Assembly (NCBI RefSeq): GCF_000471905.2
Contig: NW_006498549.1
Coordinates: 8,035,963-8,099,962 of the forward strand
Source: Amborella trichopoda
Lineage: Eukaryota; Streptophyta; Magnoliopsida; Amborellales; Amborellaceae
DNA length: 64,000 bases
Direction: 5' to 3'
Made by a program: the position numbers and the translations under genes. The first letter of the stretch is position 1; each line of letters opens with the position of its first letter. The notes under the pieces were generated by a model. The model made no database searches. It worked only from the letters and a program-made list of their open reading frames with translations, and was not told where the DNA came from. Of this stretch, positions 1-11,426 are shown one piece after another.

Positions 1-1562
1 GATGGAGTGGGATGCCTCTCTTTTTCTGTCTTTTTTTGGTCTTCAGTTGTGGGATGCCATCCAGGCAGTTATCACTGCAGTTGTATATTATTTTTTCTAC
101 TTTCATAGCAAAATATTAGATATGATTCAAAAAAGAAAAGTATCTGTTGACCATTGTGTTCATGTGTACACCCACAAGCAGATAAATTGATAACACGAGA
201 AAGAAACAACCTTCATTGGAAATTTGACAAGTACATATAACTTGTACACTCTTCCTCAACCTCAATTAGGTTGAAAGAGGACAAGCAAGTGGTGTTTTCT
301 TGCCAATAATTTTTGTCAATTGCTAGCCATGACCTTACTAAAGAGGGTGGCAGGTTGTTGAGTAGAATACTTTAAGGTTTCATATTTACATCTGCCTATT
401 TTTTGCTCATAATTTTGCTATTTAATTCTTTGTCCTTTATCAATGCATTCTTTACTCTTGGTAATATGCAGTGTTCAAAAAACTGTTTGGCCATTGATCT
501 CAATGGACCATTATGAGTGACTTGGGTGACATGGAGTTGACTTGCCCAAGTGTGTATCCAGATGCTTAAAGAGCTCAAAAAACTGAAAAAGGGGAAAACT
601 AGTAAAAAATTGTTAAAGATCAGAAAAATAAAAATAAACATAATAATGTAAGAAGTTTATAAACAATTAACAACTTCAAAAAAAAAAAAAAATGGAAGAA
701 GTTTATAAAAGATGGAAAATAATATCTAAAGGATAGAAAACTTAAATAGATAAAATATTATAAATGTATACATGAAAATTGAAAATAAAGCAAATTAGAT
801 ATCACTCATTTCTTTGATAAAATGCAACAATGGTTGAAGTATTACTAGATTGAGTGAAATCAATAAAAAATAAGTCAATTATATGGATTTTAATTGACAA
901 AAATGAGATGTAACAAAAAATTTGCGGCCAATTCCCAATATTCGAGCTCAGTGCAAATCGATGCATCTAATCCTTGTCAAAGCTTCATTAGACAACCTCA
1001 ATGGTAAATCTGAAATAAAAGTCTCACAAATCTGAGATCGTTTATCTTTTTTTGAGAACAAACAAGTCTTTGATTGGGTGAATAACCCAAAAACAGGCTT
1101 AGGGAATGAATTTGTTCAAACTTTGTCCACCCATTGCGAAGAAATCACAAACCACATTGGACAAACCTTGGTCAAAAATCTCAATCACTCGAATTAGACA
1201 AATTTGTTTTTCTGCTCAAATCTCATTGATTTAGGATGATCATTCAAATTTAGTGTATGGACTAATTTGAACTCAAATTGGTTTCTCTAAGGTGAAAAAT
1301 GATAAAAAACAGGGTCCTGGATTTCTGTCCCCCTGCATATTTTATTTGAAGTGCAATACTTCGGCTAGTACTTTAGAGACTTGCTGAGTCCATGGAGAAC
1401 TCATTCAAGTCAGCTTGAGTTTTGCATTAGTTGGTCAAGTCTCTACCATACTTGCCGGAGAACTCCGCACATTATATACACCCCACGAGCTATGTGTTGT
1501 TCTAGGCTGGCCGCCTGCTGAGGCCAAGCGACTCATGGGACTCTGAGCTGACTAGTTATACA
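1..1562. other. Upstream intron sequence, no gene seen
   Basis: AT-rich sequence left of the hAT transposon. Exon a starts with an acceptor at 6170, so this should be intron. Open frames are short and match nothing recognised. The sequence 1300-1562 continues after the hAT at 5423, which shows the pre-insertion locus. Confidence 0.5.
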
Positions 1563-4500
1563 CAATGTTAAAAAATGTGGATTCGACCGCCTAGGTGGTC
1601 GCAGGCGCTCAGATACCTGGTGGCTTGTGTAGTGGGGGGCTCCGTCCCCTTGTGAATTATTGAACCCCCTTATTTTTGTGCACAAAACATCTAATTTTTT
1701 TTGTTTAATGAACCTTGTTTTGCTAGTTCATTGTGTGTAATTTTATTCAAGGGATCAAACTTAAACATACGTGACTTTGAATTGTGAATGGGATGACTAA
1801 AAGTGGTATTAAAAGAATGAAAATTACCCAAAACTCATCGATTATGCAGCAAGAGCCAAGTAAGGCAACAATAGAATATCTCAATAACTAGAAATGTTGA
1901 TTTGTCATTATAGATCATATCTTACAATTCATAACCCGCAAAAAAAGCCTAAACTCAAAGGGCATAAACTAACAAAACTCAAAAGTAGACAACAAATATG
2001 ATGAACTCAAATATGAGGTTGAGTCTCATCATCACTCACAACATCATGTCCACATCCATGACCAGCATTAAATGTACCAGAATATGATGATGATTTCAAG
2101 CCTTCATCATCAGAATCATCCTTCTCCTCCTCCTAGTATTCACCTTCTTCCCTTGTCTCCTCTGAGTCTGCCTCCTCCTTCTCTAATCATACTCCTATTA
2201 GCCTCTTCCCCTTCCCCTTCGCCTTCCCCTTCCTTTGAGTTTGAGATCTATTAGTCCTCATAGGGATTAAGGCCATACTAGACGCCTCAGGTAGTTGGGT
2301 CCATGTCAAGCTCTCCCCTGCGAATGCATGTTCATTGCCAGCAACCTCCTTGACCAACCATTCGCGCTATTCGTCCACATCTTTCACAAGGATGGGGTCA
2401 ATTATTTGATTCCACTCTAAATGGTGCTCGTTCAACTTCTGATTTTACTAAATAAAAACAAGGTCTTTCGGCCTCTTCTGCTCAAAACTATTTCCCTTCT
2501 TCCTATGTAACTGTTTCATAATGCATCATTGCATTATTAGTTTTTAATTACTTAAAAAAATTATTGTACAAGTTTGGGTGGTAGGAGATGAGGACAAATG
2601 GTGAATTTACCATCTCAAATGTGTTGAAATTGCGCTCGCATCTGGACGATGTACTAGTTAAGTTTAAAATCCGTTGAGCCATGCTTTGCAAGTGAGGGCA
2701 CTTTGTACATGGTGGGCCCACCATGAAGCTACAATACATAAAAAATGAGTAAAGTACGTATATATGAGTAAATTTAGAAAGTCAAGTTAAAAATTTAAAC
2801 TTTAAAGTAAGACGTAAGAACTTAAATAATGAATACATTTTCAACTTACATGGATATATTTTTGTCCTTTGCCTCGGTGCTGTCCGTCCCAAGTGTCCCT
2901 ATGGAGTCTCGATACATGTCAAGTTCCATAAATACTTTGTCTTGGACATCTAAGTCAGGGTTGAGCTTCACAGTGCACTTGTTATTTGCTTGCATGAAAT
3001 AAGCCTTACACTCTAACTCAAAATTAGTATATTAGTAAGCAAGGTTTAGATAGTACCCTCTTAGGTGTAGGGGCCTCTTCAGCTATAAATCCTATTTGTC
3101 GTCTACATTTTTCAAAATAGGGACATATCTGCTTTCATCATTCTTCAAGTGTTTCTTGATTCTTCTTTTGCGACCTCCGTTGCCTTGTGCATATGCCCCA
3201 TTGCCAGTTCTATTTCACTATCTGCAAGGTGCAGTACTTTTTACGAGTGGCTCTAAAGATTGATGCAATGCTTAATCCCATTCTAAATAACGGGTGTTAA
3301 ACAATATCAAATACCTTTTTCCCCTTCCATCCTTAGACCACTTGCTTTCCTTCCAATATGAAGAGACCAGCATGGTTCTAAGCTTGTCTCTTTGTTCATT
3401 AAGAGAATACAAAGAGAAGTATGAAGTTGCAAACCTTGTGACCCTTGGCCTCACCAAGTCCTTATCTTTTGCATAGGCCCTCATCATGGCTAAGACATTT
3501 GTGTGGCTGTAAATTAAAAATTGTTACAGTTTTACTTTCTTTATTATTTTTCCCACCACTTTCATCTTGCTAATTGCCTCAGGCGTGATATCAATGCAAT
3601 GCGCCGCAAGGCGTATAGAAAATATACGGCCTCTTGAACTCTAACATCTTAGCAGCCGCCATATTGGTCTTATTCATGTCAGTAACAGTTTTGCCTCCTC
3701 ACCTCCTCAATACACTTATATACTAATTCAAATGTGAATCTCTCATCATGAACCTTCTCAAATGCATCAATGGACCTCAAAAAATTGTTCCCATAGGACA
3801 ATTAACCATTAAGTTTATAATGCTTCTTGTCCTCTTATTGGTCCAAGTATCTGTAATAATGGACATCCTTATGGGTCTTGAGGTACCAATTTGCGAGCTT
3901 CACCTTTTTTTCCGATAAAGGAGCCTTGAGCTTATAAGGTGTAGGGGCCTTTTTTCCTGGCCCAAATTGCCCCACTACCTCCAACGTGGCTTGGAACCAC
4001 TTCATGCTAGTAGTATTCAATGGCATACAAGCTTGATAATACCATTTGCTTACATATTGAGAGATCCAATCCCTATCCTCTTCCTTAAAATGGCTCTCAA
4101 TTCTAGTTTGTGCCCTTTCATGAAGTACCACCTCAGGATTGGAAGGGGGCAAGTAAGATCAATAGCCCCCCTTCTTCGCGGCCTCTTATGACCAAATCCC
4201 AATGTGCTTGGTTTAGAATGGAGCCCCGTTCCTCCGCATTTTCATCTTCATCTTCATCTTCCAAAACTATCTATAGATCTCATGATGTCTTCATATTTGT
4301 TTCTTCGACTCTTCTCTCTTCTTTGGCCCCCATGTTAATGATATAACATCTCTTCCTAACATCTCCAGGCCCTTGTGTATGTGGGGCTACATCCCCTCTA
4401 ATGCTGGCCAAGTGTGTCTTCAATTGATTAATGTCAGCATTATACTTCTTTTTACAAAGCTGCAAGCTACCTCATTCGTGGTGTTAGGATTGGGACAAAA

Positions 4501-5422
4501 TACATTTATGACAAGTCCAATGTCTAGATAAATCCACAAAATCCAGATTAATTCTCAAAACAATTTTCAACTACCCAAATATTGAGTAAGGAACACAACC
4601 CAATTAAGAAGGGGTTATAATTTAACTATTATTTTATACAATAGTTTACTAAATAACTATGTCGTCTAAAATGCAGAACTCAAACTGGTTATTGAATCAA
4701 TAACATAAATCACAATCATCAAAATATACAATAAAGCTGCTAATGTCACCTTAAATATAAAAAGTGACCATCCAAAAAAGCACAGATAGGCAACAAAGTA
4801 GAAAAAATTAATATACCTTCTCAATATTTTGACAATCTGCATGCCCAGGAAAAAAGGCTGACTTAAATGTAAAAAAAAACTCAAAATAAAACCTGCGCAC
4901 CAATAGGCAATGATATAAAGCAAAAAATGAAAAAAACAGTGCATAAATACTAGCCAAATTTAAAATAAGAAAAAATCAAGACCCAACCAAAAACCGAGAA
5001 ATGAAATACACCAACCTGTCAAAGCCAATCAAACTTGGCTCAAATTGGTGACTTTTGATTGCTGAAAGACTTCTTTTACAACCACTTCAAGTCTCAATAA
5101 GCATCGGAAAGTTAAAAAATTGTCAATCTACATAAAAATACAAAATCTTGTATTTGTGGTCGTTTTTCAATATCCAAATACAAAAATGGGTTTTTTTTTT
5201 TTGGTGGGGGGGGTAAATTGCTCACCAAAGCCCTTCCCCTGCTTTTAAGGGGGGAAATGGCCAATTTTGCCCTTGGCCTAGGGCCTTTTTTCCACTGTTG
5301 GCCAAGAGCACCATCGGGCGGCCTAGGCAGGCGCCTGAGAGCAACACCACATAGGGCCCTGCTGAGGCCCTATGTTCAGTAAGGCCCCTAGGCGCCCTAG
5401 GCAGCCGAAATTTTCATCATTG
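1563..5422 (-). mobile_element. Complete hAT-superfamily DNA transposon
   Basis: The 3860-bp element starts CAATGTTAAAAAATG and its other end, read on the minus strand, starts CAATGATGAAAATTTCG. It is bounded by a perfect 8-bp duplication GTTATACA (1555-1562 and 5423-5430), the target size of hAT elements. Both ends carry CCTAGGCG-type subterminal motifs (about 1589-1615 and 5310-5410). The minus strand has pieces of a BED-finger/DUF659 hAT transposase in the right order (see next entry). Terminal inverted repeats are imperfect, so the insertion is not recent. Confidence 0.88.
2290..4480 (-). pseudogene. Degraded hAT transposase (BED finger - DUF659 - dimerisation)
   Basis: Read on the minus strand. 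About 4465-4360 is a BED-type zinc finger remnant (CKKKYNADINQLKTHLA, then DVRKR). 4152-3835 is a DUF659-like block (WYYQACMPLN, then FGPGKK and YKLKAPLSEKK). About 3800-3690 has FLRSIDAFEKV. 3487-3272 has LVRPRVTRFATSYFSLYSL. 2739-2548 is the C-terminal hAT dimerisation motif (CPHLQSMAQRIL, then SSRCERNF). About 2390-2290 is the acidic tail ending WTQLPEAS. The blocks lie in different frames with stops between them, only some of which could be introns, so it is probably not functional. Confidence 0.82.
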
Positions 5423-6170
5423 GTTATACATGTATGGCTGATGCTGATGGTACTTTAGTCATTTACATCTATGAGAGCATGGGTCATCCACCCACATTCT
5501 ATAACCAAATGAATACATTCTCCATGCAAGGGTCTCCTCTTTTGATATTGTATTAGATCCTAAAGTATGCACATCTTTCTGGATTCATAAATCATGATCT
5601 CTTGTCTAATATTTCAAAGTGTGGGATATTTGTTCTATTCTGATAAATGTTTTGCCTGCGTGTCTATACTCACATGAACAATACACACATTGGTCAATAC
5701 CTGCATAGTGATATATCAAATATGTATTATTCAAAAAAACATATCAAATATGTATGCGTGCTCTAATAGGTAAAAGTGGAAGTGAAAGGGTTATGTTAAG
5801 TAGCATGGGTAACTTGCAATCTCTATTTTCTCCTTTGACCCACATATTGTTTTCCATGTGTCTTGTTCTAGACATCTATGTTTCCAGCATCACATGTCTT
5901 TCACTCATTATCTGATGCATGCTGGTATGATCTAGAAGAATTTATCCTAGACCTGAACTAGTTTGTGAACAGAGTAAATGTCCGACTTGTGTTTGATGGA
6001 GTAAACACTTGTATTTGATAATATAAACGCATGCAATCCTCTATGCTAATGCACAAATATAATCGAATATAGAGTGCCAGATAAAGAAGACTTAGTCATG
6101 GTCATACATCTATGTAGTACTTTCTAGTTTTTGATTTTTTACTCATTGTTTTTATATGTTGTTCTGGCAG
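5423..6170. other. Intron sequence, no gene or repeat seen
   Basis: Continues the pre-hAT locus up to exon a, with a pyrimidine-rich tract before the acceptor (about 6120-6170). Nothing else recognised. Confidence 0.5.
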
Positions 6171-6298
6171 GCTTCTGAGATTTCAATACCAAACTTCTTG
6201 ACAGCTACTATATTTTCTGCACAAAATGGCCCAACTTCCATATTCCAAAAAAATGTGCAGCTCTTGATCCTGATGTGTTGTACTTTTGGAATATTCAG
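6171..6298 (+). CDS. ABCB26: ABCB26-like exon a: end of TM1 and part of TM2
   Basis: Acceptor ggcag before 6171 and donor gtcata at 6299. Phase 0 at the start, ends with two bases of a Ser codon completed 19.1 kb away at 25414. It encodes 42 residues beginning ASEISIPNFLTATIFSAQ, the family's luminal loop after TM1, then a hydrophobic stretch (VQLLILMCCTFGIF) that begins TM2. The preceding exon, which should carry the transit peptide and TM1, was not found in 1-6170. Confidence 0.88.
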
Positions 6299-9200
6299 GT
6301 CATAATCTTCTGTAATAAACCTGATTTCTTGCTAGGTTGAATTTGTAAATGAAGGCATTCTATAGGAAGGTACTGTAGCATCATAGACATCATTGCAATC
6401 ATGTTAGTAGAGAAGGATTCAGTCTCGGAGATACTGAAAGAGATACTTAAATCAATGTTATTTAGAATACCTGAAAGAGATTTTCAATGATTTCTATGTA
6501 ATAATTTGTTGGCATTTTGAGTTTCTCGTAAAACATTTTGCCCCAAAAATAATTTGCGGTGAATTTCAATTGATACTGGAAAATAATGGAACTCGGTAAA
6601 TCTCGAAGTCTGTGAAAAAGTACAACTGAAATACTGAACCTATTCTTTATCTTAAAAGTGCACCATAGGTTCATTAAAGAGTCTAGAACGTTGGCTACGG
6701 CCTTCATAAAAACACTCGTAATATTGTCTAGCCATTCTGACAAAAAATTGTCAAAATGTCTTTGTGGGTTTTGAAATGACTTTTTGGGCTTCCTATATGT
6801 ATAAATCATTATTATATTTTTCATGAGCGATAAAGTACACAATAAGAACTTTTAAGTATGGTATATGAAGGTCAATATCACCCTTAGCCGGTTGGGGACC
6901 TGCTACTAACTGCACTTAAAGTTCAAAAATAATTATCGCATTTTGCCAAACTACACGTAGCCACCTGATTTCACATCAAGTGGCTAATAGTGGTTGTACC
7001 TTCTTGTACTAAAGGTAAATGGTCTTATAGTATACAATCCCTTCATGATAACCATTTCTCATAACTTTCTTCATATCCGTGTTACTGCACAAATCAATTC
7101 CTCTATGAAGGTGGCATTGTGAACTGCTCCAATAACTGATCTTATGGTCTAAACTAGTTATTGCCCCATTCAAATGACTAGTATGTTACTCATTAGTCAT
7201 CCAATGAATGTTGCAAAGGGGTCAAAGTAGTTTTATCTATTATGGCACCTGAAGGACTAGACTAGACTTCAAAGGATATATATGCAGTGGCAGGGATCAT
7301 AAGTAGTTTAATTGTGAGGGGTAAGGGGTATACGTTTAGATTCATGGTAAGGGGTATACGTTTAGCTTTCTAGCCTCTATGGGCATCATATGTCGTGTGA
7401 GGTTAGCCATGGGAGGCTGGTGACTGCATCTTTAGTAGTCCAGGCTTTGTAATAGTACTGATATACATCAGTCAATTCCTATGGCACATTTGAGAATATG
7501 GACATTTCCTTTGGCAATGGGTAATGGCCGATGGGAATTATGGATCAAGATACAAGAGACAACAGGAATTGATATATTTCAGAAGGATTACTAGTAGAAG
7601 TTAGGCTTGAATTTGGTTGTATAACATTCCAAATGGCCTAAAGAAGGTAAATAGCTGAAACTAATTGCCTTTAAGAAAAAGGGTAGGTGGGCTTGTTTGG
7701 TTTTTTGAGGATTAATTTCTAGAGATCGCACCCTTGACCTCCCTCATCCAAACTAACATTTGTACCACTAAGCTGAAGCCGAATGGACCAAAATAAAATC
7801 TTTTGAAAGCTAGAATTATGCCTTCTTGACATTCCGTCCTTGAGGAGATCAATATTATAAAATGAGAAACCATGAAGATCTGTTAGAATGAGTATCGTGG
7901 AAATAATGCTGCTCTTGGCATCTGTGGTTGTAAGAGTTCATGAGTAGGTTCTCATTGTTGGTGAATATAGGTGAGCTGCCTAGAAGAAAGAATTGCATAT
8001 GTTGGGTCTTGATCACTGTAACGTAGGTGCGTTAAAATGGTGTGAGAGAGGTGTTTGGGGATTCAAATGTGAATCAAGCAACAGGTTCCCAGAACTACCA
8101 AATTTCCAACAAATAATTGTTGAATTTGAGCGAGAAGTCTGGGTTGTTGGAAGAACTACAGTGGACTTGGATAGTGAAGAATCCCATTGGAGCTATGTGA
8201 AGAGGGGTGGTATGAAATAGAGGAAGTAGCAAAGGGGGTTAAGGGGAATATTTCAGTGGAAGGGCCAGTAGTATTTATTGGGAACATATACTAACCAGAA
8301 ATGGGATTCATTGTGGTTAGCATGAGTGAAGGTCACATGGAGGTCACATGGACAGGAATGAATGAGATAGAGTAACAACATGACCACTTATTAGTGAGGA
8401 TAGAAGAAAACCAATTATCACAGCTACAGTGGGAGGTCTGGCAAGAAGAAGGAAACAATGGGTGAGAAGTGGCAGGTAGCTGTCTGTTGGAATGATTTGG
8501 TGAGATAGTGGCAGTTAACACTGGAGTTCCTTTGTGTTTGCTTTCCTCATTTGAAATTCTTAAATTGATGTGTTTCTGATTCAATGAGGCTGGCATGCAT
8601 ATACACAGGATGATAGAATCTTGCAAATTGGATTCGTGGTCTTGCAATGGATGTGGACCTTGGAGATAAATGTGCTTGTCAGCAATATTTGCAGTGCCAT
8701 AACAGGGAATATGTTAGCTGCACTAGAAGGATTGAGGGGTGAAGAGTGAATGTAGTGTGGAAGTGAGACTAGTAAGCAGAAGAGACATGATTGTGAAGGG
8801 AGAATGTATATGCTAGGCATATCTTTGTATAATTTCCTAAACGAATCTCGTAAGTCACTATAGCTATTATTATTAGCGACAGGTAGCGGTGCCTAATGAA
8901 CTTCTTAACAAGCACCACCACATCCTCCTTTGCCTGGGTGACCCGCTCCATTGAGAGTCCAAATCAATTCCTAATGATACTATGGCCTCTAGTTTACTGA
9001 TCTAGGAGGTAAGTAGGTATTGCAAATTTTTGCTTTAGTCATCATCTTCTCTTTTCTAGTTCTTGCTTCTCCCATGCTGTTTTGATTGTGATAGAAACTT
9101 GAGTAGTTTCAAATTCTTTCTTCCATTGATATGTTTCAAGTGGAGTGGTATTGGTATGTGATTATTGTAACATAAGAGACATCTTTTAAGAAACAATGCA

Positions 9201-9969
9201 GCCATGGAGAGCTTTAGGAGAAGATACTCAAAACATAAGTTTTCTAATGTCTATACACAATCCTGAAAAAGTTTATGCACACAAATCGAGGAGGAAATTG
9301 ATCGTTGAGGCTTGGATTCCTCTGAGGATGCTGAAGTATTAAACTTTTGTTCACTCTCTCCATGTGTTCTTGTAACTATTGTTTCTTGGGATTATAGAGT
9401 TAGAGATGTTGGGATGAGAACGGTGCATATTGGGACTTCTTGAAAAAAGTTATATGATTTTGCCCTTGGCTTAGAAATATGACTTATATGCAATTTTATT
9501 TGAGAAACTATAGGGAGATTCTGAAAATGATATGGATGACCTATTAATTATTAGGCCACTTGGTGTGGGCCTTATCAAAAAAAGGTACTAACGGATGCTA
9601 TGAAATGCTTATGATCAACAATGGTGGATGTATGCTGAAGACAAGTAATATTTTAATATTTGGTACTGCATTTATCTTAGTGGACTTACCAGTTTGTCAT
9701 TGTTAATTTTGACTACAAAGTTCCTAATGCAGTTCTCTGTGTGTGTGTGTGTGTATCATTCAAAATACAATGTTAGAATGAGTTCTGATTGGTGTTATTA
9801 TTGAAAAGTCCTTTTTTGGGTAAAAATTTCTTTTTTAGATAGCTTACTTGTTAATTAATGGTACACATGAAATTTTTACAAAAATGCGACGATAGTTTCA
9901 AAGTAATCGTCTTGAAAATTTCAACAATATTCATATGAGGATGATAAAAGTGCCACTTGACTTCCACTC
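6299..9969. other. Start of the 19.1-kb intron, mostly unannotated
   Basis: AT-rich intron. A 25-bp direct repeat (ggtaaggggtatacgtttag) occurs twice at 7319-7372. A SINE-like segment lies at 7690-7790 and a (TG)n run at 9738-9755. A 126-codon open frame on the minus strand (6842-6462) and a 75-codon frame at 7993-8220 have no recognised similarity. Confidence 0.45.
7690..7790 (-). repeat. Possible tRNA-derived SINE head
   Basis: On the minus strand the sequence reads cagcttagtggtacaaatg followed about 30 bases later by ggtcaagggtgcgatctc. These resemble the A box and B box of the RNA polymerase III promoter in a tRNA-derived SINE. No tail or target duplication was identified. Confidence 0.35.
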
Positions 9970-10338
9970 ATTGAAAAAGTTTATATAAAGTTGCAACCTT
10001 ATACTAGAGAATTAAGGTGTGCATAAAAATCCAGTACAAAAGAGTGTTGCAAAGTTGGAAAACCTTCTAATCTCGACCTCGAGATATATGAATATAAAGA
10101 AAAAATGAATTTCAAGTCCCAAAAATGCTGCATCTTGTAAAAGTTATCTGGACCATCTATGTTCAAGATTTTCAAGTGCATATAAATGTATTTGATCTGC
10201 ACCATTTTTAGAACTTTAAAATTCATAATTAGGGTTAGCACAATAATTGTCAAGCCATCATGAGGTTTCAATACCAGAACTACATCTTCCAACAAAATTT
10301 AGAGGTGTGCCTCACTTATATAGTATAAGGTGGGCACC

Positions 10339-11216
10339 TGATGCAGATCAAAATTTGGATGCTACAATTTTTAATTTTATTTTTGTTAATTTTATTTTTA
10401 GAGATTGGGTAGAATTTTTTTTTTTATTAGAGTTAAAACTTTTTAGAAATAAGAATATGATGGTTAGATGGTTCTCTTTAGATAATTTTAGGAAAGTTAT
10501 CTTGTGGGTTTGGACGTGTAGCAAAGGAAGGTCAGCTTTAGTTATCTTTATGGGTTTTAAATAGGAGTTATCTTTTATGGAATGGGTAAGTTATTAGTTG
10601 CAAAGTATAATGGTAATTGTTGGTGCATGATTAGTTGATAGAGTTAGCTTCCTAAGATTAACGTGGGTATGTGTTAGTGCGTGAGAATAAGAGATAAGGG
10701 TGTAGTTTTGGTAAGATAAGTATTTTAGTTATAAATGGTAGGGTATTAATTGGTAGTTTCCTTTTTATAAGGAGGTTTTTTTCTTAGCTCATAGGAGTAG
10801 ATTAGGTTGTTAATAAAATATTAAGTTAGATTAGGAAGGTTTATTATGTTTTTTTGGAATAGGACGTGCAAGGCGAGGGTAGGAATTGAGTCAATAACAT
10901 TTTGTTAGCTATTTATTTTAGTAGTTAACTTTAGGGTGGTGAATGTAAACTTCTATAAAAAGGAGCACACGAATTGTAATTGGGGATTTGAATTTTATGA
11001 ATGGAAAAAAAATGATCTTTGAGATCCTGTAGAGTGTGAGAGAGAGCCCTTTGTGGGTGTTTTTTCTTCTCCTTTGCTTATGGTCCGTGCTAGAATACTC
11101 GTATCTGCAAGTTTTGTTCTTTCTTTTTGTGATTTCCTTCATGATTTTTATTTCTCTCTCTTAAACGTGGTTAATTTTGCTGGTGTTGTTTGCTGGTAAA
11201 AGTTTATACTTTGTCA
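10339..11216 (+). repeat. 5' LTR of the outer LTR element
   Basis: 878 bp, starts TGATGCAGATC and ends TTTGTCA, two bases before a tRNA primer-binding site. It matches 23428-24341 along its whole length. A TATA box (TATAAAAA, 10954-10961) lies about 260 bp before its end, as expected for the U3/R boundary. The element inserted in the right arm of a MITE; the flanking bases are gcacc on the left and tcgcc on the right, a decayed duplication. Confidence 0.85.
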
Positions 11217-11426
11217 GGTGGTATCAGAGCATAGTCGATTCTTGTAGATCATAGTGCTCGCCGATTGGCCTCATGGGTCGTGGACAAGGTCTATGGCCGG
11301 GTATCGAGACTCAACCCATCCAGCGAGAGCGAGACCTCCGAGATCTCTAAGAGCTTGAGATCAAAATTTTGAGAAGGCAAGTAGAAGAGCTGACCTTGCG
11401 CTTAGCGCAAAAGTTAGCTTCGACAT
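11217..11426 (+). pseudogene. Outer LTR element: gag start, internally deleted
   Basis: From 11272 the frame reads MGRGQGLWPGIETQPIQRER, then a stop, then EIKILRRQVEELTLRLAQ, the coiled N-terminal part typical of gypsy gag proteins. The chromovirus at 11427 interrupts it. After the insertion, 23055-23427 continues with an acidic segment and ends with LISRTNFLQSREN, resembling the last residues of gypsy pol just before the polypurine tract. The internal region is only about 585 bp, so almost all of gag and pol is missing. Confidence 0.7.
11219..11230 (+). other. Primer-binding site of the outer LTR element
   Basis: TGGTATCAGAGC is the standard sequence complementary to the 3' end of plant initiator methionine tRNA. 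It lies two bases after the 5' LTR and fixes the element on the + strand. Confidence 0.9.

Noticed and set aside
1..190. Possible upstream exon (62-codon frame at the window start)
   Set aside because: Its sequence does not resemble the N-terminal part of ABCB26, and no splice sites fit exon a.
6462..6842. 126-codon frame on the minus strand
   Set aside because: No recognised domain and within an AT-rich intron; chance open frame is likely.
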